IMG/VR virus record: IMGVR_UViG_3300044675_002196
Span: 1 to 43,072 of that record
Strand: one strand, 5' to 3'
Length of the DNA stretch: 43,072 bases
Origin: a virus
The notes under the pieces were generated by a model. That model searched no databases, had not been told where the DNA came from, and was given only the letters and a program-made list of their open reading frames with translations. Every line of letters starts with the position of its first letter. The first letter of the stretch is position 1. The position numbers were made by a program, and so were the translations under genes. Positions 31,532 to 39,502 of this stretch are shown here, one piece after another.

Positions 31532-31567
31532 TAAAACGACAAAACCCACTCCTATTAAAGAGTGGGT
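31532..31567 (-). terminator. Intrinsic terminator after the major tail protein gene
   Basis: On the minus strand ACCCACTCTT (31567-31558) pairs with AGGAGTGGGT (31553-31544) over ten pairs (one G-U) around a TAAT loop. A T-rich run, TTTGTCGTTTTA, follows. It lies about 20 bases beyond the stop of the major tail gene. Confidence 0.88.
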
Positions 31568-31588
31568 CCGTCTTTTAGCTTTTATAGA

Positions 31589-32227
31589 TTATGATGTTGC
31601 GTTGACTGTGCGGTCAATGATTTTTCCATAAGATCCTTCTGAGTCATCTGGTAGAAGACGGAAAGATACTTCAAACATGGAAGCCTCATCACGCTTAGCT
31701 GATACTGTAACATTCTCAATTGACAATGCACGGTATGCAACGTAAACACGCTCAAGAGCAGAACCAATTTCACAGTCACCTGTACCTGGACCTACTGCAA
31801 TGATACCACGCTCTACTGGGCACTCACCAAGCTCTCCTGCGGACAAATCTAATGATCGTCCAGTTGCAAGGGATCCAAGTGTTCCAGTTAGCTTGTTATC
31901 TCCATATGCAAGAGCAATAAGAAGATTCTCTAGTGTAGCCTCAGCAAATGCTGTGTTAAGATTAACCTGCATTCCCTGCTTGTATAGCTTAGCTACGTCT
32001 AGTAGCTGGTCAACCTGAACTTCTCCGAAGTCTGGCTGAAACTGAATCTCAAGTCCATTCATTGTGTAACCAATGTTTGTAAAACCTGGGTCATCAGATA
32101 GTGTTTCACGATAAGACTCATTGTCAACAAAAGTTGGTCTAGTACTGATATCCAGTACTGTGTCAGCAACGAAGAACGAAGCTGCACCTACAATAATGTT
32201 GGTTGAGTCACCACGAGTATATGCCAT
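31589..32227 (-). CDS. Major tail protein
   Basis: A 212-residue protein expected to form the tail tube. It contains typical tube-type strands, FTNIGYTMNGLEIQFQPDFG near residues 49-68, a VDQLLDVAKLY helix, and a C-terminal FEVSFRLLPDD. It is read from the ATG at 32227 (start MAYTRGD), because AGAGGTG stands at the right spacing; a GTG at 32236 lies inside the ribosome site itself and is unlikely. An extended -10 promoter lies upstream and a strong terminator downstream, so it is a single-gene, high-output unit. Confidence 0.75.
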   Translation of the reverse strand: MAYTRGDSTNIIVGAASFFVADTVLDISTRPTFVDNESYRETLSDDPGFTNIGYTMNGLEIQFQPDFGEVQVDQLLDVAKLYKQGMQVNLNTAFAEATLENLLIALAYGDNKLTGTLGSLATGRSLDLSAGELGECPVERGIIAVGPGTGDCEIGSALERVYVAYRALSIENVTVSAKRDEASMFEVSFRLLPDDSEGSYGKIIDRTVNATS

Positions 32228-32295
32228 AATTTTCACCTCTTTCTAATAGGAAAAATGGTATTTAGTTGTAATTGGCGGTTGTTTCCTCAAGACTA

Positions 32296-32304
32296 ATTAT
32301 ATCA
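32296..32304 (-). promoter_or_regulatory. Extended -10 promoter for the major tail protein
   Basis: The minus strand reads TGA directly followed by TATAAT (32301-32296) with no good -35. The same TGATATAATTA string occurs ahead of the small gene after the capsid terminator at 35210-35218. It lies in the gap between the tail-terminator-like gene and the major tail gene; the leader is about 60 bases. Confidence 0.6.
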
Positions 32305-32310
32305 GTCTTT

Positions 32311-32889
32311 TTATTTAAATTGATTTTGGGTGTCGTTGACAGTTCCCCAGTTTGCGTGATAGTCATACTCAATAATAAGCTTATTAATAAATACCGTTCT
32401 AGCGGATGCCAGCTCAATAACATCCCTGGTTTCGTCTGCTTGGTAAACTCTTAAGCTGTGAAAAAATACGTTGTGTGGAAAATTAAGGTCAGATTCATCT
32501 TTAATAAAAGAATTTAAGTCTTGAGCTGCTGCGTCTTCTCTGTCTAAAAGTTGAGAAATAAGGATGTTTGCGTAATTTACGGTTGCTAGATCTGTACTGT
32601 ATAAGTAATATAAAAGCTGTTCTCTTTTTCTAGGGTAAAATGAGTTTTGTCTAAACCTAATTAGTCTGTCGTATTGAATTAATAGTGGCTGTTCTACTTG
32701 AACTGATTGTGATAAGTTTTTATAAATTTCTTCTGTGTTTGTTGGGGTAACTGCAAATATTGGAACTACCCCGCTTATGCTTGAACCCTCAGACATGTTG
32801 ATTCCCTCATACATAGAAAGCTTTTTATATAGATACTCATTAATCCAGTGTGGTGGAAATGGTAAATCTGATGCTTTATATGTTGTCAT
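32311..32889 (-). CDS. Tail terminator/completion-type protein
   Basis: A 192-residue protein just before the major tail gene, where tail terminator or tail-completion proteins usually lie. It has FPPHWINEYLYKKLSMYEG at the N-terminus, a central EQPLLIQYDRLIRFRQNSF and a C-terminal strand KLIIEYDYHANW. No named family is recognised with confidence. Its start overlaps the stop of the upstream gene (ATGA). Position supports a role at the head-tail joint. Confidence 0.5.
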   Translation of the reverse strand: MTTYKASDLPFPPHWINEYLYKKLSMYEGINMSEGSSISGVVPIFAVTPTNTEEIYKNLSQSVQVEQPLLIQYDRLIRFRQNSFYPRKREQLLYYLYSTDLATVNYANILISQLLDREDAAAQDLNSFIKDESDLNFPHNVFFHSLRVYQADETRDVIELASARTVFINKLIIEYDYHANWGTVNDTQNQFK

Positions 32890-33563
32890 TTCTCAACTCC
32901 TACTTTTGCGTTTGCAATCCAAGTATACCCTACTTTTTTGCCAACTGAACGTCCACCCATAGAGCCTGCAAGGACATTCTTTTTATACAATACTGGTTTT
33001 GAAATATAGTCAAATAGTCCAGATGACTTTAAGAATGCCTGAGTAAAGTATGATTTAAAAAATGTGTCAAAAACTCTTTCATAAGCTCCTTCTACAGCTG
33101 TTCCACCAGGATTATTAACTGTGATTGGTTTAGAAACAAAAATGGTTTCTCCACCTTCTTCAAAAACTAAAGCTTTTCTTTTGGGAGTTATAGTTACTGG
33201 AATTCCATTTTCCATAATTCTTGCCTTATCGTAAAATGGCTCATTGCTGTCATCAGATATACTACTTGACTGTCTGAATGATGACTTAAGTGAAAGTCCA
33301 GCATTGCTTACAGTATAATTTAAATCAAAAAGTCTGGCTGCTGGTGAACCAGTCTGATACCATTCATATACGTGATGCATGGCATACTGATCTCCCCTGG
33401 CCATTGCGTCTATGTATTGTCCTAAAGCCTCTATGGTGCTTTGACCAAGATTATCTAGCATTACCCTTTTACCATTTTGAGCCCCCTCAAGAAAACCAAA
33501 AGAATAATCTACAATATTTTGCAGACTTTTTTCCATAGCTGTAGCATTAAGATTAACCTTCAT
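32886..33563 (-). CDS. Neck / HK97 gp10-like protein
   Basis: A 225-residue protein resembling the HK97 gp10-like group by position and by its N-terminal helices followed by basic, beta-rich sequence (PVTITPKRKALVFEEGG, TIFVSKPITV). It is encoded after the stopper-type gene and before the tail terminator. These proteins close the junction between head and tail. A Gly-rich stretch, GSMGGRSVGKKVG, precedes the C-terminus. Start and stop codons overlap those of both neighbours. Assignment is tentative. Confidence 0.52.
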   Translation of the reverse strand: MKVNLNATAMEKSLQNIVDYSFGFLEGAQNGKRVMLDNLGQSTIEALGQYIDAMARGDQYAMHHVYEWYQTGSPAARLFDLNYTVSNAGLSLKSSFRQSSSISDDSNEPFYDKARIMENGIPVTITPKRKALVFEEGGETIFVSKPITVNNPGGTAVEGAYERVFDTFFKSYFTQAFLKSSGLFDYISKPVLYKKNVLAGSMGGRSVGKKVGYTWIANAKVGVEK

Positions 33564-34015
33564 TAGTCGCCTACTGCTTGTGATTCAGTTCTTCTCCAAA
33601 GCATCTTGTAGTATTCAATACTGTTGAATGGACCAGTAAACGGTTCTAGAGTACCAATCTCATAGATAGTACCTCTGTTTGCTCTGGGACCAGCGGTTTC
33701 TTTATAAATAAGTTGGCCAGTAGAAAATCTAATGTTAGTTATTATTATATTGGTTGTTGCTTCTTGAGATAGCTTAGATGTTATTCTTAGGTCTGCCCTG
33801 CTTCTTACGATTAGCTTGTCTTCATATTGTAAGAACATATCTGGCTTAATTTGTTCAGTGCCTGCTCCTCCTATAGGGGTTGCATTGCAAGAAATTGTGC
33901 GATCAAAAACCCATTCTTTTTTAATTTCTCCAAATGGACCTTGCGTAATTATTGGATAATAAACATCTGCAAGCATTGGATAAACAAAGTCTGTGGTATT
34001 ATCGCAGCATCCCAT
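33563..34015 (-). CDS. Head-tail stopper-type protein
   Basis: A 150-residue beta-rich protein beginning MGCCDNTTD. Sections such as VYYPIITQGPFGEIKKEW and DKLIVRSRADLRI fit the small beta-barrel of head closure or stopper proteins (SPP1 gp16 / HK97 gp9-like) found in this location. The start overlaps the stop of the upstream connector gene (TAATG). The call depends on gene order more than motifs. Confidence 0.52.
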   Translation of the reverse strand: MGCCDNTTDFVYPMLADVYYPIITQGPFGEIKKEWVFDRTISCNATPIGGAGTEQIKPDMFLQYEDKLIVRSRADLRITSKLSQEATTNIIITNIRFSTGQLIYKETAGPRANRGTIYEIGTLEPFTGPFNSIEYYKMLWRRTESQAVGD

Positions 34016-34986
34016 TATAGAATTCCTGGCTTCTTTACGTTAGTCACGTACCTATCTAGAATTTTATCTACCAAAATATTTCCTGTTCCTGCAAGAGAAG
34101 AGATATCAATTTTAATTTTAAACTGATCTGTTGAATAGTCTGTTACATATCTTTTAAAGTATTCTAGTTTTCCACAAGAAATATCATTAATCAACATTTT
34201 AGTAGCGTCTTGAATATCATAAGGAATGACTCTATATCCTGTTTCTAAGAAGAATAGGTAGTCTGTTCCTTGAGGAAACAATACCCCAGATTTTAGAGCT
34301 ATAGTATTTCCACTATCAGATGTATCAAACATGCTTATAGAATCTGATGATGCAATATTTAAACCTACTGGGTTGGACTCTGAGCGATTAAAATCAGTAA
34401 TTGTATAGGTTGGATCTTTTGTAATGGCTGTCTTATCTCTAGTAGTTATATAGTTCCAGGGTCCCAATGCTGGAAACTCTAAAGATGAATCATAGACTAA
34501 TTCTGCATTTTCATAAACCTTTAAGATTTTATAGACTTGATCCCAAAGTGGCATATAGTCTGTGCTTTGTCCAACTGTTTCAATCCACTTGGTTCTAAAA
34601 TAAAAACCACCAGTAATTGAATCAATTATTGCCCTTGCAAGTCTTTCATTTTCTTTTGCTACTGCAATCTCTGTTGCCGTTTCTCCAAGCGTATTTGGAT
34701 CAACGTAGGGTCTTTCTACTGTTAGATTATCTTGTACAACAACATCAGTATCGTCTGTAATTTCTAAATGATAGGTGTCGTCATATTTTGTAAAATCATA
34801 AGGAATGTCATCTTCTCCATAAACACCTGACCAGCCAACTGTTAAGGCTCCAGTATTTGTAGATGTTATAAAGTCTTCAAAAACTACATCATAATCAGAG
34901 TCTTCAATTCTAAGCTTGTATTCTGTTGATGCGGTTAAGGCATAGCTAATAAAATTAGTATATGGTGCCTGTCTAAGTACGATCAT
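34015..34986 (-). CDS. Head-tail connector protein, two-domain
   Basis: A 323-residue protein. Residues about 1-100 are beta-rich and resemble an immunoglobulin-like or carbohydrate-binding section (YKLRIEDSDYDVVFEDFI). The rest is mixed, with ARAIIDSITGGFYFRTKW, typical of connector/adaptor proteins, and a C-terminal FKIKIDISSLAGTG. Connectors of the gp6/gp15 class are normally about 100-180 residues, so this one is long and may be a fusion. It lies in the place of the adaptor after the capsid gene. Confidence 0.55.
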   Translation of the reverse strand: MIVLRQAPYTNFISYALTASTEYKLRIEDSDYDVVFEDFITSTNTGALTVGWSGVYGEDDIPYDFTKYDDTYHLEITDDTDVVVQDNLTVERPYVDPNTLGETATEIAVAKENERLARAIIDSITGGFYFRTKWIETVGQSTDYMPLWDQVYKILKVYENAELVYDSSLEFPALGPWNYITTRDKTAITKDPTYTITDFNRSESNPVGLNIASSDSISMFDTSDSGNTIALKSGVLFPQGTDYLFFLETGYRVIPYDIQDATKMLINDISCGKLEYFKRYVTDYSTDQFKIKIDISSLAGTGNILVDKILDRYVTNVKKPGIL

Positions 34987-35192
34987 TATTTACTCCTGGG
35001 GTAAGCATTGGACACTTCTTCTGGGGTAGCTATACGAACTGCATCACGAGTTGTCCAAAAATCTGAAGCTTCTTTGGTTACAATATTGTATCCAATTTTT
35101 AACTCTCCAAGACCATATTTAAATAAATTCTTAGAAGAGTATACAGCAACCTTATCTGTAGTGTTTTCACTATTAAAAATAAGTTCAGCCAT
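34986..35192 (-). CDS. Small conserved protein after the capsid gene
   Basis: A 68-residue protein read from the ATG at 35192, which has GGAG at proper spacing; a TTG at 35204 overlaps that site and is rejected. The middle reads LGELKIGYNIVTKEASDFW and the end VRIATPEEVSNAY. Similar short proteins with an RxATPEEV end follow capsid genes in other HK97-like phages, but their function is unknown. It lies between the capsid terminator with its following promoter and the connector gene. Confidence 0.6.
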   Translation of the reverse strand: MAELIFNSENTTDKVAVYSSKNLFKYGLGELKIGYNIVTKEASDFWTTRDAVRIATPEEVSNAYPRSK

Positions 35193-35209
35193 AATTTTCT
35201 CCAATTTTA

Positions 35210-35218
35210 ATTATATCA
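35210..35218 (-). promoter_or_regulatory. Extended -10 promoter after the capsid terminator
   Basis: The minus strand reads TGA followed by TATAAT (35215-35210), the same string as at 32296-32304. It lies just beyond the terminator of the major capsid gene, so transcription restarts for the head-tail joining genes. The leader would be about 12 bases and include GGAG. Confidence 0.6.
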
Positions 35219-35224
35219 GAATAT

Positions 35225-35255
35225 AACAAAAGAGGGCAGACTTTCATCTGCCCCC
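35225..35255 (-). terminator. Intrinsic terminator after the major capsid gene
   Basis: On the minus strand GGGGGCAGA (35255-35247) pairs with TCTGCCCTC (35240-35232) over nine pairs (one G-U), around a TGAAAG loop. TTTTGTT follows. It lies 22 bases past the capsid stop codon. Confidence 0.9.
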
Positions 35256-35276
35256 TAATGTTTTAATCAGTTGATA

Positions 35277-36422
35277 CTAGCTGTCTGAAGAGTTTGCGTC
35301 TCCATAAGCAACAGCGTCTAGCTCTTCCCACTGAAGACCAAAGCGTACAAATACTGTGTACTCAATTGTGTCTTTCTTTGGAACGTACTGACGGTTTACA
35401 GTGATGTCTCTCTGGAATCCCCATACACGGTTCTGTGGGAATGTTAGGTCAACATATCCTGCAGGGTAGTAAGGAACTTCCTGAACTTCGATACCTAGAA
35501 CACGAGTTGTACGTGCTCCTCCAAAGGTCTGTGCCCCTCCGTCAAGGTATGCCTGACGGTTAGACTCAGTACCTGGACCCTTGTTAACAAATGCCTCAGC
35601 AATTGCGTCTGCAAGAGTACCGTTGTTCTTTACGATGCCCTGGAATGCGTCTGTACCTGCGTAGAACTTAAGGTTATTCTTAAGTGCACGATACTTACGT
35701 GGCATTGCAAGAATGATATCCTGCATTACGTCTGTAGTCCATGCGTTATCTACTACTGTTACAACTGCTTCGTGTGCATCTCCTGTTGTGGTTGCCTTGT
35801 TAACAAAGCCTTCCATAATGTTAAGGAATGCGTTGTTGCCAGCTCCAGTACCGTTAATTGCTAGATCCTCAATGTCATTCGCAAAAGCGTTTGTCATTAG
35901 ACGAACTAGGTGATCCTCAAGAGCACCACCTTCAATATTGTCTTCTAGTCCTTCAGTTGATACTTCCCAATCTAGACGAATCTTCTTGGTAGTAAGTTCA
36001 ACCTTAGTAAAGGTAGCACCTGCGTTTGTAAAGGTTGGGTCAGCCTGTGCTGCTGCACGGATGACACGCTCTCCAACGTTAACTTTTTCAAGTTCAATGG
36101 TGTTAGCTCTCATTGTTACTCTACGTCCATCCTTTGCAAGGACTGTACCGTCCCAAACATAGTCAATGAAGCGACGAGCTTGCTCTGGAGCTAGAATACC
36201 ACCAGGAGTTCCTGTTGGATTAACTGCATTGGCACCGCCTGTTGAGCCCCAGAGAGGCGTAGCAATGTTTCCAAGGCTAGCTGCTGGAGATAGGTTACCA
36301 TCTACGTTAGTTGTTGTTGCACCACCTACAGCTCCTGATGCAAATGCACCGTCGCCGTTGATTTCAGCTACAGTACTTGCGTCTGTACCTGGGTAGTTTT
36401 TATTAATTTCTTTTTCCGACAT
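35277..36422 (-). CDS. Major capsid protein, HK97-fold
   Basis: A 381-residue protein that forms the icosahedral shell. It is read from the ATG at 36422, 8 bases after a perfect AGGAGG; a GTG three codons earlier overlaps that site. The N-terminal part (about 1-75) is Gly/Ala/Asn rich and may be the scaffold-like arm. The core has LAPEQARRFIDYVWDGTV, GALEDHLVRLMTNAFANDIE, LGIEVQEVPYYPAG and a C-terminal YTVFVRFGLQWEEL, in line with the HK97 fold. The gene lies after the protease/scaffold gene and ends at a strong terminator. A promoter of its own was not found. Confidence 0.88.
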   Translation of the reverse strand: MSEKEINKNYPGTDASTVAEINGDGAFASGAVGGATTTNVDGNLSPAASLGNIATPLWGSTGGANAVNPTGTPGGILAPEQARRFIDYVWDGTVLAKDGRRVTMRANTIELEKVNVGERVIRAAAQADPTFTNAGATFTKVELTTKKIRLDWEVSTEGLEDNIEGGALEDHLVRLMTNAFANDIEDLAINGTGAGNNAFLNIMEGFVNKATTTGDAHEAVVTVVDNAWTTDVMQDIILAMPRKYRALKNNLKFYAGTDAFQGIVKNNGTLADAIAEAFVNKGPGTESNRQAYLDGGAQTFGGARTTRVLGIEVQEVPYYPAGYVDLTFPQNRVWGFQRDITVNRQYVPKKDTIEYTVFVRFGLQWEELDAVAYGDANSSDS

Positions 36423-36444
36423 ATATTTCACCTCCTAGTGATTT

Positions 36445-37062
36445 TTATTTAAATAAGTCGTTATTAGTGAGGAAACGACCTCCCCATAGGGATTTTTGAA
36501 CTTTCATTTCTGGAAGTTCCTGTACGATCTCGCCAAGATCGCCAGACTTGCGGAAAGCGGTGTCAGCTACTACAGCGTCTACTCTCTTTCCAAATTCATC
36601 AAATACAGCCTTGTTAGCAGTTACATCGTTCTTAACTGCCTCTATAGACTTTGTTAGTTCTGAAATTTGATCAGCTTGTGCTTTTACAATTTCAGATAGA
36701 TCGCTAAAGGCTTTTGTAACGGTAGCTGTTAGGTCTGCTACTGCAACCTCAACAACATCGTTTGACTTAGCTACCTCAGTTTTGTCTTCATCATCAGGCA
36801 TAGCTGACTTGGCCTTGGACATTTCGTCCTCATCCTCATCGTAAGACTTCTTGTCCTTAGACTTAGACATTTCGTCCTCGTCTTCTTTGTCGTCTTCATC
36901 CATATCGTCAGACTTTACAGCCTTCTCTACGGAACCTTCTGTTGCTTCTACTGGGGCATCAGCCTCTGGAGCGACCTGTGTTTCTTCAACAACAGCCTCT
37001 TCAGCTACAGCCTCTGCTGCAACCTCTACTGCCTCGTTTGTTGTTTCATCCATAGGACTTAC
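36445..37062 (-). CDS. Probable nested scaffold protein (in-frame internal start)
   Basis: Inside the protease gene an ATG at 37062 follows AAGGAGGT by 8 bases, a ribosome site as strong as that of the capsid gene. Starting there gives 205 residues: an Ala/Glu/Val-rich acidic segment, two DEDEMSK motifs, then a long helical part (LTATVTKAFSDLSEIVKAQA, DQISELTKSIEAVKNDV) with coiled-coil character. These are properties of scaffolding proteins. The arrangement mirrors lambda, where scaffold Nu3 is the separately started C-terminal part of protease C. The protein is inferred. Confidence 0.68.
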   Translation of the reverse strand, partial: VSPMDETTNEAVEVAAEAVAEEAVVEETQVAPEADAPVEATEGSVEKAVKSDDMDEDDKEDEDEMSKSKDKKSYDEDEDEMSKAKSAMPDDEDKTEVAKSNDVVEVAVADLTATVTKAFSDLSEIVKAQADQISELTKSIEAVKNDVTANKAVFDEFGKRVDAVVADTAFRKSGDLGEIVQELPEMKVQKSLWGGRFLTNNDLFK

Positions 37063-37812
37063 CTCCTTGTTAATCTCAATTGTATTAATGCCTTTAGCAC
37101 TATCAACCAAGAACTTTATCATTTCAGAATTGTCTGAATCTGTCTTTTCAACAAATCCAATATTCTGCATTGCCTTACCAGATTTTGGACTCTCCGCTGA
37201 GTCTCCTTCTGATAGGAAAACTATGTCATTCTCTGAATCCCAGAAAACATTTTCAATCTCTGTTTTAGAAAGATATCCATCAATTGTTGTTTGTCCATTT
37301 ACCTTTTCAATAGAAAAAATATTTGCAAACTGGTTTGCTGGATTGTCTACTAGAGATAGTTCGTGTAGTTCGTATTCTTTAATTATACGAATTGGAGTAT
37401 CACTACCGCTGTCTACTTTGTCGTCATACTTCTTGATGTTACCCCCAATAGAAAAACCTGAGTAAGTTCCATCAAGAACCTTTTCCCAGGCATCTTGTGC
37501 ACCCTTAGAAACATAAGCAGAAACATAAACACCAGAATAGAATTTCTTTGTGCTTGGGTCAAAGTAACGATCTTCTTTAAAAGATACTACCTTTCCTACT
37601 GCTGAGGGCTGGTGCATTTCACGAAGATTACCACGGAAATTTTTGAATGCTGTAAGGCTAGCAGATGTGTCTACGACATCACCCTGCCTGTCTACGTTGT
37701 CAAGGGTAGCAAAACCAGAAACGACTCTGCGCTCTTTATCCACTTTACCAATAGGCATTGACAGACGAACATTGTCGCCGTCAGTCACCCATTGTGCCTT
37801 ATTAATATTCAT
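36445..37812 (-). CDS. Prohead protease with C-terminal scaffold region
   Basis: A 455-residue protein. Residues 1-165 are an HK97-type (U35) prohead protease: H67 in LREMHQPSAVGKV, S121 in YSGFSIGG, and E151/D156 in ELHELSLVDNPAN, the usual catalytic region. The protease matures the capsid by removing scaffold. From about residue 251 the sequence becomes acidic, then helical, as in scaffolds. HK97 itself uses a separate delta domain on the capsid; here the scaffold is fused to the protease. The ATG at 37812 has an extended -10 only 9 bases upstream, so its leader is very short. It lies in its standard place between portal and capsid genes. Confidence 0.88.
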   Translation of the reverse strand: MNINKAQWVTDGDNVRLSMPIGKVDKERRVVSGFATLDNVDRQGDVVDTSASLTAFKNFRGNLREMHQPSAVGKVVSFKEDRYFDPSTKKFYSGVYVSAYVSKGAQDAWEKVLDGTYSGFSIGGNIKKYDDKVDSGSDTPIRIIKEYELHELSLVDNPANQFANIFSIEKVNGQTTIDGYLSKTEIENVFWDSENDIVFLSEGDSAESPKSGKAMQNIGFVEKTDSDNSEMIKFLVDSAKGINTIEINKEVSPMDETTNEAVEVAAEAVAEEAVVEETQVAPEADAPVEATEGSVEKAVKSDDMDEDDKEDEDEMSKSKDKKSYDEDEDEMSKAKSAMPDDEDKTEVAKSNDVVEVAVADLTATVTKAFSDLSEIVKAQADQISELTKSIEAVKNDVTANKAVFDEFGKRVDAVVADTAFRKSGDLGEIVQELPEMKVQKSLWGGRFLTNNDLFK

Positions 37813-37821
37813 ATCCCTTTA

Positions 37822-37830
37822 ATTATAGCA
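37822..37830 (-). promoter_or_regulatory. Extended -10 promoter before the protease gene
   Basis: The minus strand reads TGC directly followed by TATAAT (37827-37822), 9 bases before the ATG at 37812, so the transcript would have almost no leader. A second weaker TGA-TATACT stands at 37865-37860; it would give about 40 bases of leader with AAAGGG. This is the only gap of more than 30 bases between portal and protease genes. Confidence 0.5.
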
Positions 37831-37870
37831 AACATTTTATCGGTTTTATAACTTTTTACAGTATATCACA

Positions 37871-39502
37871 CTATTCGCTTGATCTTCCTTCACCCTGTGC
37901 ATTACGTCCAGAAAGTGTCGCTGGACTGTCAGAGGAGTTATTTGTTCTTTCAGAATCTCTTTGCCTATTTTGCCTTGTGTTAGCAACGGCATCTGCTGCC
38001 TGTCTAGGATTTAATTCCATTGGGACATCTCCATCTTTACGCTGGGGCAAGTCAAGTAGCTCACGAGCTTCGTTAGGAACCATAATCTTATTACGAACAT
38101 AACGTTCCAGAATTTGAGATTGTGCAATTTCATCTGTCAGAGTTAGCTCATTAAACCTAAGCTCAAGGATGTCTGTCTTTTCCTTAACAATCTTATTAAC
38201 CATCTTTTCAAGGTGTTCTTGTGCTGGTCTGGCAACCTGCTCCTTGAATGTACGGTCTTGAGAAAGAGCTGCTGCTATTCCAGTTCCTGAGCCACCAAGT
38301 TTTGAGATTGGTACTTGGTGAGCAATTAGAATGTCATCTCTGTTCTGCTTACGATACTCTTTGAATGATCCATCTTGAATACCGTTTTCAATTGGCTCCA
38401 TTTTAAAATCAACCTTATTTCCATCAGAGTCTCCAGGAAGTGGGATGTAAAGAGTTCTGTGTGACTGAGACTTTAGTCCAGTCTGTAAGAAGCGGAACAT
38501 CTTGTCTTCTGCATCAGCAGAAAGCTTTGCACCCTTAAGAGTAATAATGTAACGTGGCACTGCCTTGTTCTGGAAGTAGTCAATGTTGTATTGTGCAGCA
38601 AGTGAATCTCCAACAAGAGAGCTTACAGCAGAAAGAATATCAGGAATGCCATAGAAGGTATTAAGAGGAGAGTAGGACTTGTAGTGAATAAGTTCGTTTG
38701 GTCTTGGGTCTCCTGTTACAGGGTTTGGATTGTTTGCCCCAAAGTTTCTAAAGTAAACAACCTTGTTTCCAATAATCTGAAGGTATCCATCACGAAGTCT
38801 GCGAACACGAATAGTAGTTGCTGGAACGTGACCAACATATCCAATCTGTCCTAAAGCAGTTCTTCCAATTTCAAGGTAGCCATTTCCAGTTGACTCGTAG
38901 TCAATCAAAACCTTCTTCATTGTAGTAGTAAATGAGTCATCGTCGTTCATAGACTCTAGCCAGTCAGCTAGCTCAATCTTCATTCTTTCAATTCTTTTGC
39001 GAGCTTTTTCAACTGCAGTGCTGTCTTCTTCTCTTGACTCAAGCCTTAGTGTTGTACGGTCTGTAACGTGGAAGGAATATCCAAGACCAACAATATTAGC
39101 AACCTTTGCATCAATAGCTGCGTGGTTTGCAAATGAGGAGTCGTAGTAGTTTGCTAGCTCATACATGTTATATGGTGGGGTAATTACGTCAAACAGTCCA
39201 TAACCATTTCTATAGACAGACCCAGGATTAATCTGCTTGCTTTCAGAACCATCTATACCAGCTGGTCTTGATGAAGCAGCTGTAAGATATGAATCTGAAG
39301 CTGGGTCTGCATTGTTTGGAGTAGCGTAGTCATACTGAACCTTTATAAGTCTTTCTGTTCTACGCTTAAAGTTTTTCTCTAGTCCGTCATAAGACTTTAA
39401 AGATTCCCAGTTTTTGTTAAATGGGTCTTGCTCTTTAAATTGATTAACGGCTTCCTCTTCAGTATTAAGAGATGCCCCAATATAATATTCGTTCTGTTCC
39501 AT
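37871..39502 (-). CDS. Portal protein
   Basis: A 543-residue portal protein, the dodecameric ring at the vertex through which DNA enters. Visible features: a long N-terminal arm, RNGYGLFDVITPPYNMYELA, a stem/clip region with YLEIGRTALGQIGYVGHVPA and LIHYKSYSPLNTFYGIPDI, a helix with AAQYNIDYFQNKAVPRYI, and a disordered Asn/Ser/Arg-rich C-terminus. The YYG-type hinge followed by the long IPDIL helix is typical of PBSX/HK97-type portals. The start overlaps the stop of the upstream small gene (TAATG). It stands directly before the protease gene. Confidence 0.9.
   Translation of the reverse strand: MEQNEYYIGASLNTEEEAVNQFKEQDPFNKNWESLKSYDGLEKNFKRRTERLIKVQYDYATPNNADPASDSYLTAASSRPAGIDGSESKQINPGSVYRNGYGLFDVITPPYNMYELANYYDSSFANHAAIDAKVANIVGLGYSFHVTDRTTLRLESREEDSTAVEKARKRIERMKIELADWLESMNDDDSFTTTMKKVLIDYESTGNGYLEIGRTALGQIGYVGHVPATTIRVRRLRDGYLQIIGNKVVYFRNFGANNPNPVTGDPRPNELIHYKSYSPLNTFYGIPDILSAVSSLVGDSLAAQYNIDYFQNKAVPRYIITLKGAKLSADAEDKMFRFLQTGLKSQSHRTLYIPLPGDSDGNKVDFKMEPIENGIQDGSFKEYRKQNRDDILIAHQVPISKLGGSGTGIAAALSQDRTFKEQVARPAQEHLEKMVNKIVKEKTDILELRFNELTLTDEIAQSQILERYVRNKIMVPNEARELLDLPQRKDGDVPMELNPRQAADAVANTRQNRQRDSERTNNSSDSPATLSGRNAQGEGRSSE

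Noticed and set aside
32228-32236. GTG start for the major tail protein
   Set aside because: It lies within AGAGGTG; the ATG at 32227 is at the right distance.
34014-34019. TATAAT overlapping the start of the stopper-type gene
   Set aside because: No -35 or TG extension, and it overlaps the ATG itself; it arises from the stop/start junction.
35193-35204. TTG start for the small gene after the capsid terminator
   Set aside because: The TTG is part of TTGGAG, the ribosome site of the ATG at 35192.
36423-36431. GTG start for the major capsid protein
   Set aside because: It overlaps the AGGAGGTG ribosome site; the ATG at 36422 has ideal spacing.
36445-36456. 12-base palindrome TTATTTAAATAA at the end of the protease/scaffold gene
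   Set aside because: It is pure AT, overlaps the stop codon and is as expected in AT-rich DNA; no sign of an operator.
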